Position numbers and translations under genes: made by a program. The notes beneath the pieces are model-generated. The model saw only the letters and a list, made by a program, of their open reading frames with translations, was not told where the DNA came from and made no database searches. Below, piece by piece: positions 11,409-22,386 of a stretch of DNA of 64,000 nt. How positions within the stretch are numbered: the first letter of the stretch is position 1; every line of letters begins with the position of its first letter. The DNA is from Nymphaea colorata (taxonomy: Eukaryota; Streptophyta; Magnoliopsida; Nymphaeales; Nymphaeaceae), in assembly GCF_008831285.2 (NCBI RefSeq), contig NC_045150.1, forward strand, positions 5,778,001 through 5,842,000. Reading direction: 5' to 3'.

Positions 11409-11826
11409 GAGGGCGTTTGATGGTTACAGGACACGCGTGTTCTGTTTTATTGATTTTTCATCAAACACCGTCCGCAGAACAGGATGGACATGACGAACAG
11501 TTGGACAGGGACTATAAATTATTCTCTGTTCCATGCTGTTCCGAGCTAACCCTCGGTACAGCGTGGAACAGAACAGCCTCCCACCCCCGATCGGCCCTCG
11601 CTTTCTCTCCTCCTCCTCCTCCGTCTCTGTGGTGAGCTGCTCACCCTTTCTCTTTCTCTCCTTCTTCTCCGTCTCTGCCCCCGAGCTGCCCTCGCCCTTG
11701 TCGAAAGATCGCTGTATATTTAAGCTGCGAAATCTGTCACCGATCAATCTAGTTTGCCCTCCATCTCCTTCGTCTTCGGCGTTCCTGCATCTTATGTTAT
11801 CATCTTCCGCAAGGAAAAGAAGGAGG

Positions 11827-12002
11827 ATGAGTTCTACAGGAGCCAAGGGCGGGCATGGGAAACTGAAGTCATCGAAGAAGGCCAGTCTGCAATTTCCGGT
11901 GAGTAGATCGCCCGATTTCTCAAAGCCAAAAAGTATGCTGAGCGAGTCGGTGCGGGTGCGCCTCTCTACCTCTTTGCCATGCTCGAGCATCTCTTAGCCG
12001 AG
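11827..12002 (+). pseudogene. Captured histone H2A first-exon fragment
   Basis: Begins with ATG: MSSTGAKGGHGK, then KKASLQFPV. A one-base loss near 11909 (AGATCGCC where AGAATCGCC is expected) shifts the frame. In the next frame it continues [20 protein letters not shown] and [11 protein letters not shown], ending at a GT donor (12003). This is the conserved start of the histone fold, and the break after LLAE matches the intron position common in plant H2A genes. The rest (VLELAGNAARDN onward) is absent, so no histone can be made. Confidence 0.9.
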
Positions 12003-12463
12003 GTATTGATTAAAAGGAAGTTATGATATTCGTTTCTGATTATATGTCCTTTGTTCTATCTGATGATTCAATCTGGGGTTTTCGTTTTTAAATATGTACC
12101 TATGTTTTCTTTTCATTCTTCCAACGGTTGTTTTCCCCTCTTTCCCGTCGTCTTCCCTCGAGTGAGTGACTATTGCCCCTAAAACCGATGAAAGAAATGG
12201 CTGTTTCTATTTCCAGTTTGTCTTTCGGTTGTAGTATTTGGTTTCCCCTTTTAGTATGTGTTGGTGGAGAACGAAAAGGAGTCTTTAGTTGATGTTCTTA
12301 GTCTTGAACTTCTTCCTGAATTTTTCTTCCATCTGGAAAATAAAAGCGATCCCTTTTGGTCAGTTTTGTTTTTGCCTATTGTTTTTCTTTTGGAGATTTG
12401 TTCTATTTGGCAACATCACAATCTTTTCCTCTTCATTTTGTTTTGTTGTTCTCTGGATCTCAG

Positions 12464-12637
12464 ATCATTGATGACCACATGGCGAGGACGGGGAGCAAAG
12501 CTGACCATCACCCCGACATGGTGGACGAGCTTCTAGCCTTTCTCGGAGATGTTGCCTCTGCAGGAACAGGGAATGCGCCGGATGAAGCTGCCCTCTCTAT
12601 AAAGCTCACAAGAGATAACATCAAGGCCATAATCATG
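12464..12637 (+). pseudogene. Captured cytochrome P450 (CYP71-clan) exon fragment
   Basis: A 58-codon open stretch bounded by AG (12463) and a GT donor (12638). It reads DDHMARTGSKADHHPDMVDE, then LTRDNIKAIIM at its end. This is the segment just before the oxygen-binding I-helix (AGTDT) of A-type plant P450s, and the break after IKAIIM is where the conserved CYP71-clan intron lies. No haem-binding Cys region is present. The captured piece is in frame and unbroken, but only about a tenth of a P450. Confidence 0.85.
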
Positions 12638-13430
12638 GTAATCTTCATCCCCCTTTCTCTCCTTCTCTCTCATTCTCTCTCTGCACAGAGCCACTTCGCT
12701 GTGGTGTATTTTTCTGCCTGAACTTTTTCTTTACATTTTCCGACTTAGTAATTATAAATATAAAAGGTCATGAATGAAAAGAAAGGGAAGCAAATTCATG
12801 GCTGGTTCAAAATTTTCAGTACGATTATGTTTTCTTCTTCATTTGATCATGCTTACGAAATGTTTGATGATGCATTAAGTACTAATTCATGGAATCATGG
12901 TGCTTGAGGCTCAAGTGTGGTTTATGCAAAGGGAGATCATTTGGTTTGAACGACTACCATTAACTATACATCCTTTTAACTATACATCCTTGAGATCCTT
13001 TTGTTGTGATTCTTGATACGCATAACCATACGGCCATACCTTTTATGTGTGCGTTTGTCTTTCCCTGTACGACATTATTTCAATTTCCTTTTGGAAAGTT
13101 CATAAAACGATTGAAATATGTGAACTGATATGTATAACCACTTTTGGTAAAAAGCAGCTCTCCAAAACCTGGAGCATACCAAGTCCTTGCTATATAAAAG
13201 TTACGTTCAGGATACCTATATGCAGTTTTATGTTTCTTACACCAAATGTCCTGAGTGCTGGCAAGTGTAAGCATGCATTTGGTAATTTGGTGTGCAGATA
13301 CAACTTTTGACTTTTTGGAAGAATACATGATGACACCAGCCCCTCAATATTTCTTTTTCGATTATCAGTTTCTAGTTTGTATTTTTTGAGTCTGCTTCTA
13401 AGCATAAGCATGTGGTGAATGTGTAAGTAG

Positions 13431-13605
13431 GTGCTTGGAGGAAGGGGCAGAGGAGTTCATAGTGAAGCCGGTGAAGCCCTCTGATTTAAAGAGGTTGAAG
13501 GATTATCTTGTTGGGAAGAAGGTGGTGGAGCAAGTAGGAGTGGGGATTCAAGCTCAATCGTGCAAGAGGAAGTTGAAGGATTATTTCGTTACTGCCATGC
13601 AATGA
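13431..13605 (+). pseudogene. Captured last exon of a type-A response regulator
   Basis: After an AG acceptor (13429-13430) the frame reads [20 protein letters not shown], then [14 protein letters not shown] and a tail to TGA at 13603-13605. The invariant Lys of receiver domains is in VKPVK, and CLEEGAEEF is typical of cytokinin-signalling type-A ARRs. The intron position before CLEEG fits that family. The phospho-acceptor Asp and the rest of the receiver are not present in the element. Confidence 0.88.
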
Positions 13606-14163
13606 CCTTGACGTCATTTCCCCTGCATCACCCTCTTCATCGCAGCCTCCACAGAAGCTGGCGAGACTAGACTCTCAGTCAGCAACTGTTGACTCCTTAC
13701 TGGCATAGAGAGAGAGGGAGAGAGAGTTCGAGGGAGAGCCGTGAGCAGTTATCTCTCTCTCTCTCTTCAGTTTTAATTTTGTAATGGCAATTTGAAGACT
13801 TACAAAAATCATGTAAAAAGGAAAATTAAGGTACCTTCAGACGGAATGAATAAAAAGTCTTCTTTTTTGGATATGTCTGCGTTGATTTTGTTTTTTATTT
13901 TTTTTCCCAGTTCATGATGAGGGCATATCTCAACTTCTCAATTTATGAGCTGGTATAATTCAACGAAGTTCTAGTACTTAAATTGTTCTCATCTATTGTT
14001 GTACTTCTAAACTGATAACGAAAGCACAAGCTATTGATGTACTTTGAAACTGTGGAGGTTATTCATCGTTCCTTGTTTTCGATATCTTAACTTCGTGCAT
14101 AGCCTGCATTTATCTCATTATTGCACGTCAATTTAAAATGGCTTATAATTCTTATTCATACAG

Positions 14164-14519
14164 GTAAAAGTTGTTACTGATTATGCAGAAAGGACCTGTG
14201 CTGCCAGTAAGTTATTGCCATCCATTTTTCGTTGTTGTTCAGCAGCAAAACTGTAGAACCTTGAGGAATTTTAGTTTATGTATTTCAAGTCATCGTTCGC
14301 GTGGAGTCTGGTCCACTCATGGCATCATCCCAGACGGTTGGCCTTCTATTGGTGGGAAGGATGTTTGCCTACAAATCCTCTCATGTTGGAAGAAGGGGAG
14401 GAAGTGGCAGTCTATGGTTTCAAGCAGAAAGACTGCATTTTCATCGCTTAAGCTGTCTTGGTTTTGAGACAGCGAGAAGCTCAAGAGGAGAATTTGTTGT
14501 TGGAGTAGATTCAGTGTGA
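14164..14519 (+). other. Exon-like segment in the Pack-type element, unidentified
   Basis: A possible short exon follows CAG at 14163 (VKVVTDYAERTCAAS, then a GTAAGT-like donor). A second open stretch, 14301-14519, reads MESGPLMASSQ. I recognise neither. Base composition is less AT-rich than the flanks, which suggests captured coding DNA. This could equally be untranslated sequence of the response-regulator donor gene. Confidence 0.25.
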
Positions 14520-15305
14520 GCTGTTGTTTCATAGGGTTGCCTGTATTAAAATTGTCTTTGTTGAGCACATTTGAGGTGGATGCATGAATGTCAGTGTATT
14601 GAATCTTTTTGTCATATTCTGTTCATTGGAATGTTTGCATATTTTGAATTTAATTGGTAGTTGAAAAACTTTATACACATTTGAGTCTAACTTTCAAATT
14701 TAAATCCGAATCTGACCAGAATATTAAACGACATTATATATGCTTTTTTTAACAACACTTATGAAATATGAACTGCATTATATGTTTTTTTTAACAGCAG
14801 ATTTTCAAATTATGTATGTACATATTGACGATATTAATGATTATTATTTGTTAGAATATTCATTTAAGAAGGAATTTGAATTTGATATTTCTTAAATTTG
14901 GAACATATCTCATTTTTTAATTGGATTACGATTTTTTTTTACATCCAAACCTAATTTGTTTAAGCAGTTTGATTGGTTAATTAGATATCTAATATGAATC
15001 TGGATTCATTGACATATTCCAATTTATATTAGATTGACATAAATAAAACAACAAAGTATCTGGTATTGCTGACAAAATTTCAATTTATCTTTTATAATTA
15101 TAATTAGATTTGTTTATTAGCGAACAAACATTAGACAAGACGGATAGAATCGACTAAACAGAAATATGCAAAACAAACGCTGGATTAAAAGAACATATGG
15201 TGTTCTGTTCTTAAAATCATTAAACATTGGACAAAGAACGTCATTGTTCATGAGGACAGGACGTCCTGAGTATCCTGTTTCAATGGACAGCAATCAAACG
15301 ACCTC

Positions 15306-15634
15306 TGAGATAACTGGAAAGGTATCCTTTTTAATTTGTACATCATTCAGTCTCCTGCTAAAAAATGTAAAAGCATTAAACAGGGCAGATATAATCTCAA
15401 TGTCTGAGTTGTTAATATTTGTATAAGTTGTGATCTAGCATTATTCTTCCATTTAATGTGTATAAAGAAATTTCAGAAGATCTGACTCCCAACCAATATA
15501 ATGTTTAATTTTGTCAACTCAAATAGGACCTCTTATTATTATTATTTTTTAAATTGAAGTTTTTTAAGGAAATCATAGGCAAAGAATAATTATGAGGATA
15601 AACATTAATGAGACATTTGATTTCCATGGTAACG
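15306..15634 (+). repeat. Right half of the interrupted GDI exon copy and adjacent intron
   Basis: TGAGATAACTGGAAAGGTAT continues the exon broken at 11408 and is followed by intron sequence similar to 11276-11395 (GTAAAAGCATTAAACAGGGC). After about 15400 the similarity fades into AT-rich sequence before the GAGCTCGAG arm of the hAT-like element. Confidence 0.7.
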
Positions 15635-16295
15635 AGTTAATCGAGCCTTAATCAAGCTCGATAAGGATTAAGGATGAGTACCAAACGAGTTTATTGAGCC
15701 TTAATCGAGCTCGAGCTCAACAAGTAAGGATGAGTAGTTTCAAACGAGTTTATCGAGCTTAATCAAGTCAAGCTCGAGCTTGACACGTGACTATCGAGTC
15801 GAGATCGAGCTAGCGTAGTCGAGCTATTTTCGAGCTCAAGTCAAGCCGAGCTCGAGGTCTTAGTCGAATCGAGTTCGAGCTGGCCGAGCTCGGGCTCGAC
15901 TCGGCTCGTGTTCAGCCCTAACAACAGGGTAGCTACATTCAAGAATATAACAGCAACCAAAAGCTACCATATGGTAACATTTTGTGATGGCCGCTACCAT
16001 ACAGTCACAAGCTCAAACAATCAATAAACACTCAACCTAAACATACAATATAAAACCCCCAGCCTAATGGAATGCTACAAGAGCTAGCTTCTCATCAGGT
16101 GAAAGATGGAAAAAGAAATGGAGTCATGCTCCATAGATGTACTTGCTTCAGCCTTCTTTAGACTTGTTCTATGGTCATTGAACCTCTCTTTCCATGAATA
16201 GCCACAAAGCCATTCATGATGCACCATATGAAAATGAACTTTTTCAAAGGCACACATAAGAATTAGAAATGAAATACAAGGACACTGTGTCCACC

Positions 16296-16975
16296 CTATG
16301 CTACACGGACATGGCAGATTTGGTCACGTACCAGCGTCGACACTTCGACACGCCGATCCCGACATGCTTGGATACGTTTTGGATCGGGTCTGGGTCAGAC
16401 ACGATTCAAACCTCTTTTATAGCCCGACTTGAGTCTTAACTTTGATTTTTTTTTTTTACGTTTTCACCGTCCTCCTTTACCCTCGATGATAACCGGCGAC
16501 AGCAGAGTTCTTCAATGGCGGGTGACGGCGACGGCGACGAGGTCCAGCGATCGACGGTGACATCCGGTGATGTCCGGCGGCAGCTGGCGACAGACAGGTA
16601 AGTGTTTTTTTTTCATTTCGATATTTCACAGCTAGGGTTTCATGCTTCATTTGGGTTTTTTTTTTGTTTGGGTTTTTCTTGCCGATTTGGGGATGTTTTC
16701 GTTTGAAGATTGGACGGTTAATCCGTCGATCTTCATCTTATTCTTCAATGCTATGTGCGATTTTGCCGATTTGGAGATTTGGGGATTTTGACGATTTGGG
16801 GATTTTGCCTTTGATGCTTTCTTTCTTATGATTTATGAGATTGTAAGAGTGAATTATTAATTTCATGTTTTTTTATTATCATTCTTAATTTTTTTGAATA
16901 TAATATTCATTGTGTTTGTATATCCTAAAATTTTAAAAATTACCGTGTCTGCGTACCCGTATCCGTGTGACATAG
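16296..16975. mobile_element. 680-bp hAT-like MITE, family CTATGTCACACGG
   Basis: Ends are CTATGCTACACGGACATGG and, inward from the right, CTATGTCACACGGATACGG. TGTCCACC is repeated exactly on both sides (16288-16295 and 16976-16983) and is single at the empty paralogous site 3473-3480. Inside, an exon-like piece on the plus strand (16515-16597) starts ATGGCGGGTGACGGCGACGG and ends at a GTAAGTG donor. A related element is at 34317-34859 in an EXO70A1 intron. Confidence 0.85.
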
Positions 16976-17646
16976 TGTCCACCCCAATGCCCCATACTGT
17001 TTCTCTAGCCTATTTTATCAAAAATATACTAACAAGATGATTCCACATGGCAAAAAAAAATCAGGAAAAATATTTTAAAAATTCAGAAAAAAAAACTTGA
17101 AAAATCAAGAAAAACAGGTCTTATATAAAAAACTCACTACACACAACATTCATCATTCATAGGTAGCTAGATAATATAATAAGTCTGAACTTTGAAGTTA
17201 TTTTACATCACATCAAAAATAATCTGCAGTCATTCACTGTCAAATGAGAATTGAAATGATGTTTATGATTAAGTAACATCAAGATCATTATCAATGGATA
17301 CAAGAATTATTATCTTCTTCATCTTCATCCACATCCCTTCAAGATGGTGATTTCTCCATTAAGACAACAACTTCTTGGCGATTTTTTTTTAAATAGAGAA
17401 AACACACTCTATCACAACTCTTAAAAATGTTGAAATTGAACGGGGAGAGATTTTTTAAGAAAATCTGAACAAAAATGGACATCAAACCCTTTTTGAAAAA
17501 CAGAGCCATATTGTAAGACAGAGCCAGTACAAGCACGATACACATGCATTTTGTGTATTCTTATCATATAGGTTTTCCCACCTATAAAACATATTGTATC
17601 GTACGATACAAAATAACACTCATCACCAATGCTATGAACCAGAAAT

Positions 17647-17647
<1 letters not shown>

Positions 17648-17742
<95 letters not shown>

Positions 17743-17750
17743 CACACACG
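17648..17750. repeat. Compound microsatellite (CT)n(AT)n(CA)n
   Basis: About 16 CT units, about 26 AT units and a short CA tract. Paralogous to 4155-4325, which has a long GT tract instead. Confidence 0.95.
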
Positions 17751-19397
17751 TACATTCATGTATTTAGGAAATGATCTTTCTCAACTGGTAAAAGACTATC
17801 AAACTCGCTACAAGCCAAATCCATGACCAAGTCAAATACAGTAGTCTGACTTTATGGGTCCATCTAGATCAAAACCATGTCCACTTAATTAGCAACAACC
17901 TATAATTATTGGATTGAGATTTTTACAAACCAGTTTTATTTAATATGCTAAGCACTAAATCACATGGGCACTTTAGTAAGGTCCCCGTATGCCATACCCC
18001 TGCCACTATACCGACACAATCACACGGCAAAGCAGGTACTTGGATACACTTGATCAGTTTTTGGATAGAAACTGATCCAAACAAATTACTTTTACTTGAT
18101 TTAATTTGTTTTCTAACTCAGTTGTCTTTTTGTTTTAAAGTGTTATTGTTCATTAACATGGACTACTTTTATTTATATCACTTGTTCAATTAAATATTGT
18201 GGGCACTTTGAAATTTTTGTGGTACTTTGTAATTTGTATGCATGCATATGGATACCCTATCGTACCCCATATCCACATTTTCTAAAGGTGTTGTGCCTAT
18301 CTCCACATTTTCGTACACGTACCCATGTGGCTTAGGCTAAGCATATTTAAGGACCATCTGATTGGAAAACAAAATAAACAGGGAAAACTAGAAAAATTGT
18401 CTAGGAGGGGCAAGTGGTGTATAGGATGGAGCAAGCAATGAGGCATAGATTGCAAAAGAGCAAGGCAAAGCAAAACAACATCCTTCCATTGCTTGTAACA
18501 CGTTCAAGAGTACACAAAATTAACTCCAAAAAGAATAACAGTCCACCACTAACAATTTTTCAATAGCAAATTATTCAAGGAAGAAAAACTGCTTGTCATC
18601 TGTTATTTTAATGTTTCAACAGTTTCGAGGGAGCCATAATTTATTACAAAAGATTTTGAAAGAGGAAAGTCAAGCTTTATTGTGAAAGAAGGAGGGGGCG
18701 GGCATGTCCTTGCCTCCACAAAATAAAGAAATGATATGGCAATTTTTCCCGGAAAATGGTCCCGTAGAATATCGCATTTCTCACAACCGAGAACAATGGC
18801 ATGGAGCATATTTCAAGCTCCAGCATATTCTAAATGCTTGGCTGATGCATACCTGCGAAATGGGCCACAGATGCCAATCGTAAACCAAAGTCGTTGAACC
18901 ATATGCAGCATCATCTTTGACCAAATGAAAACCTAACACATACGTGGCTATGGATGTGAGCACCAGTGGGAACCAGGCGAACAAATTTCTGTAAGAATTA
19001 TGAAGCTTTTCATTCTTAAGAAATTTTGAGAGGGTTATAGTACTTCTATGATTTTCTTTTTGTGTGTGTGTGCGGGTGTGTGTGTGTGTGTGAAAATGTT
19101 GGAAATGGTCAATCAAACCTACTAGCCAGAAAGAATTCCGAATAGATTATCATGTAACGGTCGAAATAGCTGAGTGGAGTAACGGTAGAAATATATCCGA
19201 ATGACCATTCATGAGAAGTGGAGTAAAAACATCACAACCACACAAAAAAAACGATAATCGGCAAGACTGAATCATCACAAGTTTAAAATTCACATAGATT
19301 TGTGGTAGCCGCGGATCTTAGAGTACAAGTGTCGGGTTCATCTCGGTGAATCGTCCGTACACGGAGCACGAGGCGCGCAAGAAGCAGGACACGGAAC

Positions 19398-20168
19398 TCA
19401 CATGTACACTGAGCAGCCACTCGGCGACTTCAAGGTTCCTTCAGTCCCATTAGTTGTCGTTCTTGGAAAATCGACCTCCACGTCGTAGCAGCGGACATCC
19501 AACGACCTCCACCGCATGCGCCACCCGTCGTCCTGGAATTGCACGACCGACAATACACGAAACCTGAAGTGTACCTGACCTGCGCTTCGTTCAGAAGCCA
19601 ACTTGCCGCTGTCGGAGACGAACGCCGAGACAGCAGCAAACTTGGCCGTGAGGGTTGTGTTACTTTTCTTTTCCAGCTGGAAAGGAGAGAGGGGCGTGTC
19701 AGCCAATTTGGCTTCGTTGTATAAGACCAACGCCTGGATCCCGCCGTAGGAAACCGCCATCCTCTTGTCCCTGTTGTCGACGGCGAAAGTTACATCCCAA
19801 TTGGCGGTCAATTGGCCGCCAGAAACGTTGAATTGGCGGACAGTGACGGCGTTGACCGAAAAACCGGGTGTCTGCGGCCGAAAGATAAGCCAGATGATGA
19901 AAAAAAACGCACCCACAATGAGGAAGATGGCAATCGTGGCGATGATCAGCAGCCGAAAGAAGCGCGACGCGCGGTATCCCCCAGATTCGCCGTAATAATA
20001 TGCCTGGTTCGGGTGAGGAGGTGGCGGCGGTGGATAATACGATGGAGGGTAGCCGGAAGGAGGGTAGCCATTGGAGGCTGGGGCATACGACTGCGGCGGT
20101 GGGTACCCGGCTGGATACTGGCTGGAGGCGGCCGGATAGCCGGTAGCGGGCTTCTGTTGCTCCGCCAT
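19398..20168 (-). CDS. NDR1/HIN1-like (NHL) LEA_2-domain membrane protein, copy 2
   Basis: Predicted 256 aa from the ATG at 20168, single exon, with the same length and no gap against copy 1. It has the same plan: Pro/Tyr-rich cytosolic tail (PPPPPPHPNQAYYYGESGGY), a transmembrane helix at about residues 74-96, LEA_2 domain, and a CSVYM end. Differences are scattered substitutions such as SFFR-type changes before the membrane helix (YRASRFFRLL versus YSTSPFFRRL) and PGFSVNAVTVRQFNVSGG versus PNFSVNSVTVRQFNISGG. There are no stops or frameshifts, so both copies look under protein-level constraint. Its upstream region beyond 20464 is single-copy, so this copy may keep the ancestral distal promoter. 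Confidence 0.9.
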   Translation of the reverse strand: MAEQQKPATGYPAASSQYPAGYPPPQSYAPASNGYPPSGYPPSYYPPPPPPHPNQAYYYGESGGYRASRFFRLLIIATIAIFLIVGAFFFIIWLIFRPQTPGFSVNAVTVRQFNVSGGQLTANWDVTFAVDNRDKRMAVSYGGIQALVLYNEAKLADTPLSPFQLEKKSNTTLTAKFAAVSAFVSDSGKLASERSAGQVHFRFRVLSVVQFQDDGWRMRWRSLDVRCYDVEVDFPRTTTNGTEGTLKSPSGCSVYM

Positions 20169-20464
20169 TCTTTGGGGCTCCGTCAAGTCTCGATGCCGGA
20201 CGGCTAGCGCTTTCTTCTCAGGCAAGTTTGGAGAAGTTCTCCCTTCTTCGCTGTTTTGGGTAGAGAGCAGCGAGTAAGAAATAAACCAAGAAAAAAGAGG
20301 GAAAGAGTCAAGACTAGAGAGTGAAGGGCCCCCGGCTTAATGAGGCGCGTATAAGACGCGTAAAGATCGGGATTTTCCAGACGGACGTCATCCATCGCCC
20401 TCACCGCGTTGAGCGTTTGGCCCGGACCACATTTCCTTTTTTTTTGTTCTTTAATCGGTATCAA
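20169..20464 (-). promoter_or_regulatory. 5' leader and proximal promoter of NHL copy 2
   Basis: Conserved with 6851-7139. The frame stays open upstream of the ATG, but this is leader sequence. The unit ends at GGTATCAAG. Confidence 0.35.
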
Positions 20465-22386
20465 GTTTTCTTTAATCGGTACTAATGAATGAAAATGTTT
20501 GATAAGGAGTTGGCGCAACGGTCATATGGGTCGAATTCATCTCATTTCGAATTCATGGGAACCTTGACTCTGTGTTGAAGAGTTACTGTAAGTTAAAAGC
20601 ATGGTAAAAAAGGTACTCAAAAATAATAAAAGCATGGTAAAAAAGGCACTCAAAAATACTAAAAGTATTTTATATATCCTAAAAGGTCCTTTATTAATTG
20701 TTACTTTCAAAATAATTTGTCCCAAAACAAGTCAGCATTGTCACGATGTTTTGCTAATTTTTTGGGTAAGACAGTAACTATTGTCACATATGCCTTAAAA
20801 AAACAAAGTGTTTGATAAAAACTAAGCATGAAATGTTCATCCTATTCACCCGGAACATGAAAAAAAGATGCATCCAAAACATATATAAACATGTTTAACT
20901 TTTGAGAGTACTATGTAAACACGCTGAGGTCTAAAATTTTTTTCATATCAGCTCCTAATGTTTTCATATACAGTGTGGTTCAACACGGCTTATTACAGAA
21001 AGTGCTTTTTCTCTGAATTGTTTGGATGCCAAGATCTATGATGAATTATGTACGTTTATTGTTGGTATTATAAGACATTTATTTGTCATGCAAGTTCTTG
21101 GAAGCGAAGAAGGTGCAGGTATTACAAAGAGAGAAAATTCAAAGGGTAAGAAGACCCAATTGCCAAACTGATGTTGCTGGTGACAAGTCATTTATGGCTG
21201 CATTTATGAAGGTTGATCCGCGTGAGGATTGATGTTTGTGAATGAACTCAACGACCATTTTGACCTGTTTCATGCAACGATGTCGAGTCAAGTCTTTTTT
21301 TTTTTCTTTTTTTTTTTTTTAGAATAGCCAAAGCCATAGGACCCGTGAATTTGAGATCGTGCCATTTCCTTCTAAAAGAAGATCGCAACAATGGACGCGT
21401 CTTCGAATTTTAATGATTTGTTTTTTCACTTGACATGACATTTCCATGTTTAAATAACACCAAACTTCTGACTTCACCTTTAGACAGCATCAAACGTCTT
21501 CCTTGCTCACGCTACAAACTCGCTTGCTTCGCAATGCAAACTCATTTCCTTCACTGCTGACATGAAAGAGCCACTCGTCGTATGTCTTTCTAGTTCATCT
21601 GCATCACCTAATAGCGAATCACCTAACAATGGTCTATTGCGGGCCAGTAAACATTTGTTTCCTTGTAGTGAGCCGAGCCCTCATACATATCAATTTGAGA
21701 CGCAGCACAGAACCACCCAAAAAAAATGAATTACTACACCAAAGCCACTTCAAAGATGCCTTCACAAATTGGTAATGTTGGACAATACCTTAATTCACTT
21801 TCGGGAACCTTTGATTGAACCTCATACCATTTATTGGAATCAAATTAATCTCAAATTATTTCAGCCTTTTGAAAACTAATAGAAACAAAACCTACCTGTA
21901 CACTTACTCCCGCCATCTTGTTCAGCAGTGATGCCATGAAATTTGGGAATCCTTCCGATGGTGGAAAAAGGATTATTCTTATAAAATAGCGAATGATCTC
22001 TAAAAATAATAAATGAATGGAAGCGGACATGACTAATGACGAAGAAAAGATGTGACATTCTTGCCCCATATGCAAGAATATGCTTAGGGTTTAATTTGGA
22101 GAATCGCGATGACGACACAGTATAACACTGAATAACTAGAATAGTTATTTATATAACCAAAACAGAGAAATGTAGTGGCGAGAATTAAGCCAATCGCCAG
22201 AATAATACCTAACCTGCGCTCTAATTAAATATTGAAAAGCCAAAAAGACCTTGTTCCGTAACACGAATGAAGCAGATTGGTATCTTCATGTCCGCCCTCT
22301 AATTTCTGGATTTACGTTAACATTACTCGAGTTCTAATTATTCTTTGCTCTTTTCTCGGCTAACGGCTTAATCATGGTTTATGTAA
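20465..22386. other. Intergenic, no gene recognised
   Basis: AT-rich sequence between the NHL locus and EXO70A1. It includes a short direct repeat (AAAAGCATGGTAAAAAAGGTACTC and a second copy near 20597 and 20633) and T-rich runs at 21296-21320. No convincing coding frame. Confidence 0.4.

Larger units (their letters stand above)
11409..15305. mobile_element. 3.9 kb Pack-type DNA transposon with three captured gene fragments
   Basis: The terminal inverted repeats are short: GAGGGCGTTTGATGG at the left, and GAGGTCGTTTGATTG inward from the right. TGA flanks both ends (11406-11408 and 15306-15308), a 3-bp target duplication that rejoins to an uninterrupted GDI exon when one copy is removed. Subterminal zones carry GGACAG/GAACAG words. 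A 3-bp duplication with GTTTG-type ends suggests PIF/Harbinger, though TGA differs from the usual TWA; the class is tentative. No transposase frame was seen. Cargo, all on the plus strand: H2A (11827-12002), P450 (12464-12637), type-A response regulator (13431-13605) and an unidentified exon-like piece near 14164-14519. Confidence 0.75.
7913..15920. mobile_element. 8.0 kb hAT-like non-autonomous element carrying GDI exons
   Basis: The left end reads TAGGGGTGCACAACGAGTCG; the right end, inward on the other strand, reads TAGGGCTGAACACGAGCCGA. The 8-bp flanking duplication and TAGGG-type ends fit the hAT superfamily. Both subterminal arms (7920-8090 and 15635-15915) are rich in GAGCTCGAG words. 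No transposase-like frame was seen, so movement would need a helper. The cargo is a run of six GDI exons with introns (9497-11275), a further partial copy of the last of these exons, and a nested transposon (11409-15305). The empty site in unit 1 shows that everything between 7913 and 15920 arrived with the element or later. Confidence 0.8.
15921..20464. repeat. Tandem duplication, part B of unit 2 (contains NHL gene 2)
   Basis: Collinear with 3089-7139. It begins with the right copy of the hAT target duplication (15921-15928), carries an extra 680-bp transposon at 16296-16975, and runs past GGTATCAAG (about 20464) into single-copy sequence. Confidence 0.9.

Noticed and set aside
11424-11990. 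188-codon minus-strand frame
   Set aside because: Antisense to the captured H2A fragment and a CT-rich leader; Glu/Arg-rich through composition.
11409-15305. Classification as a Mutator-like Pack-MULE
   Set aside because: MULEs normally give 8-11-bp target duplications and have long inverted ends; this element has a 3-bp duplication and ends of about 15 bp.
20204-20518. 104-codon minus-strand frame upstream of NHL copy 2
   Set aside because: It covers the NHL leader and promoter. The duplicated counterpart upstream of copy 1 is not preserved as an open frame across the junction.
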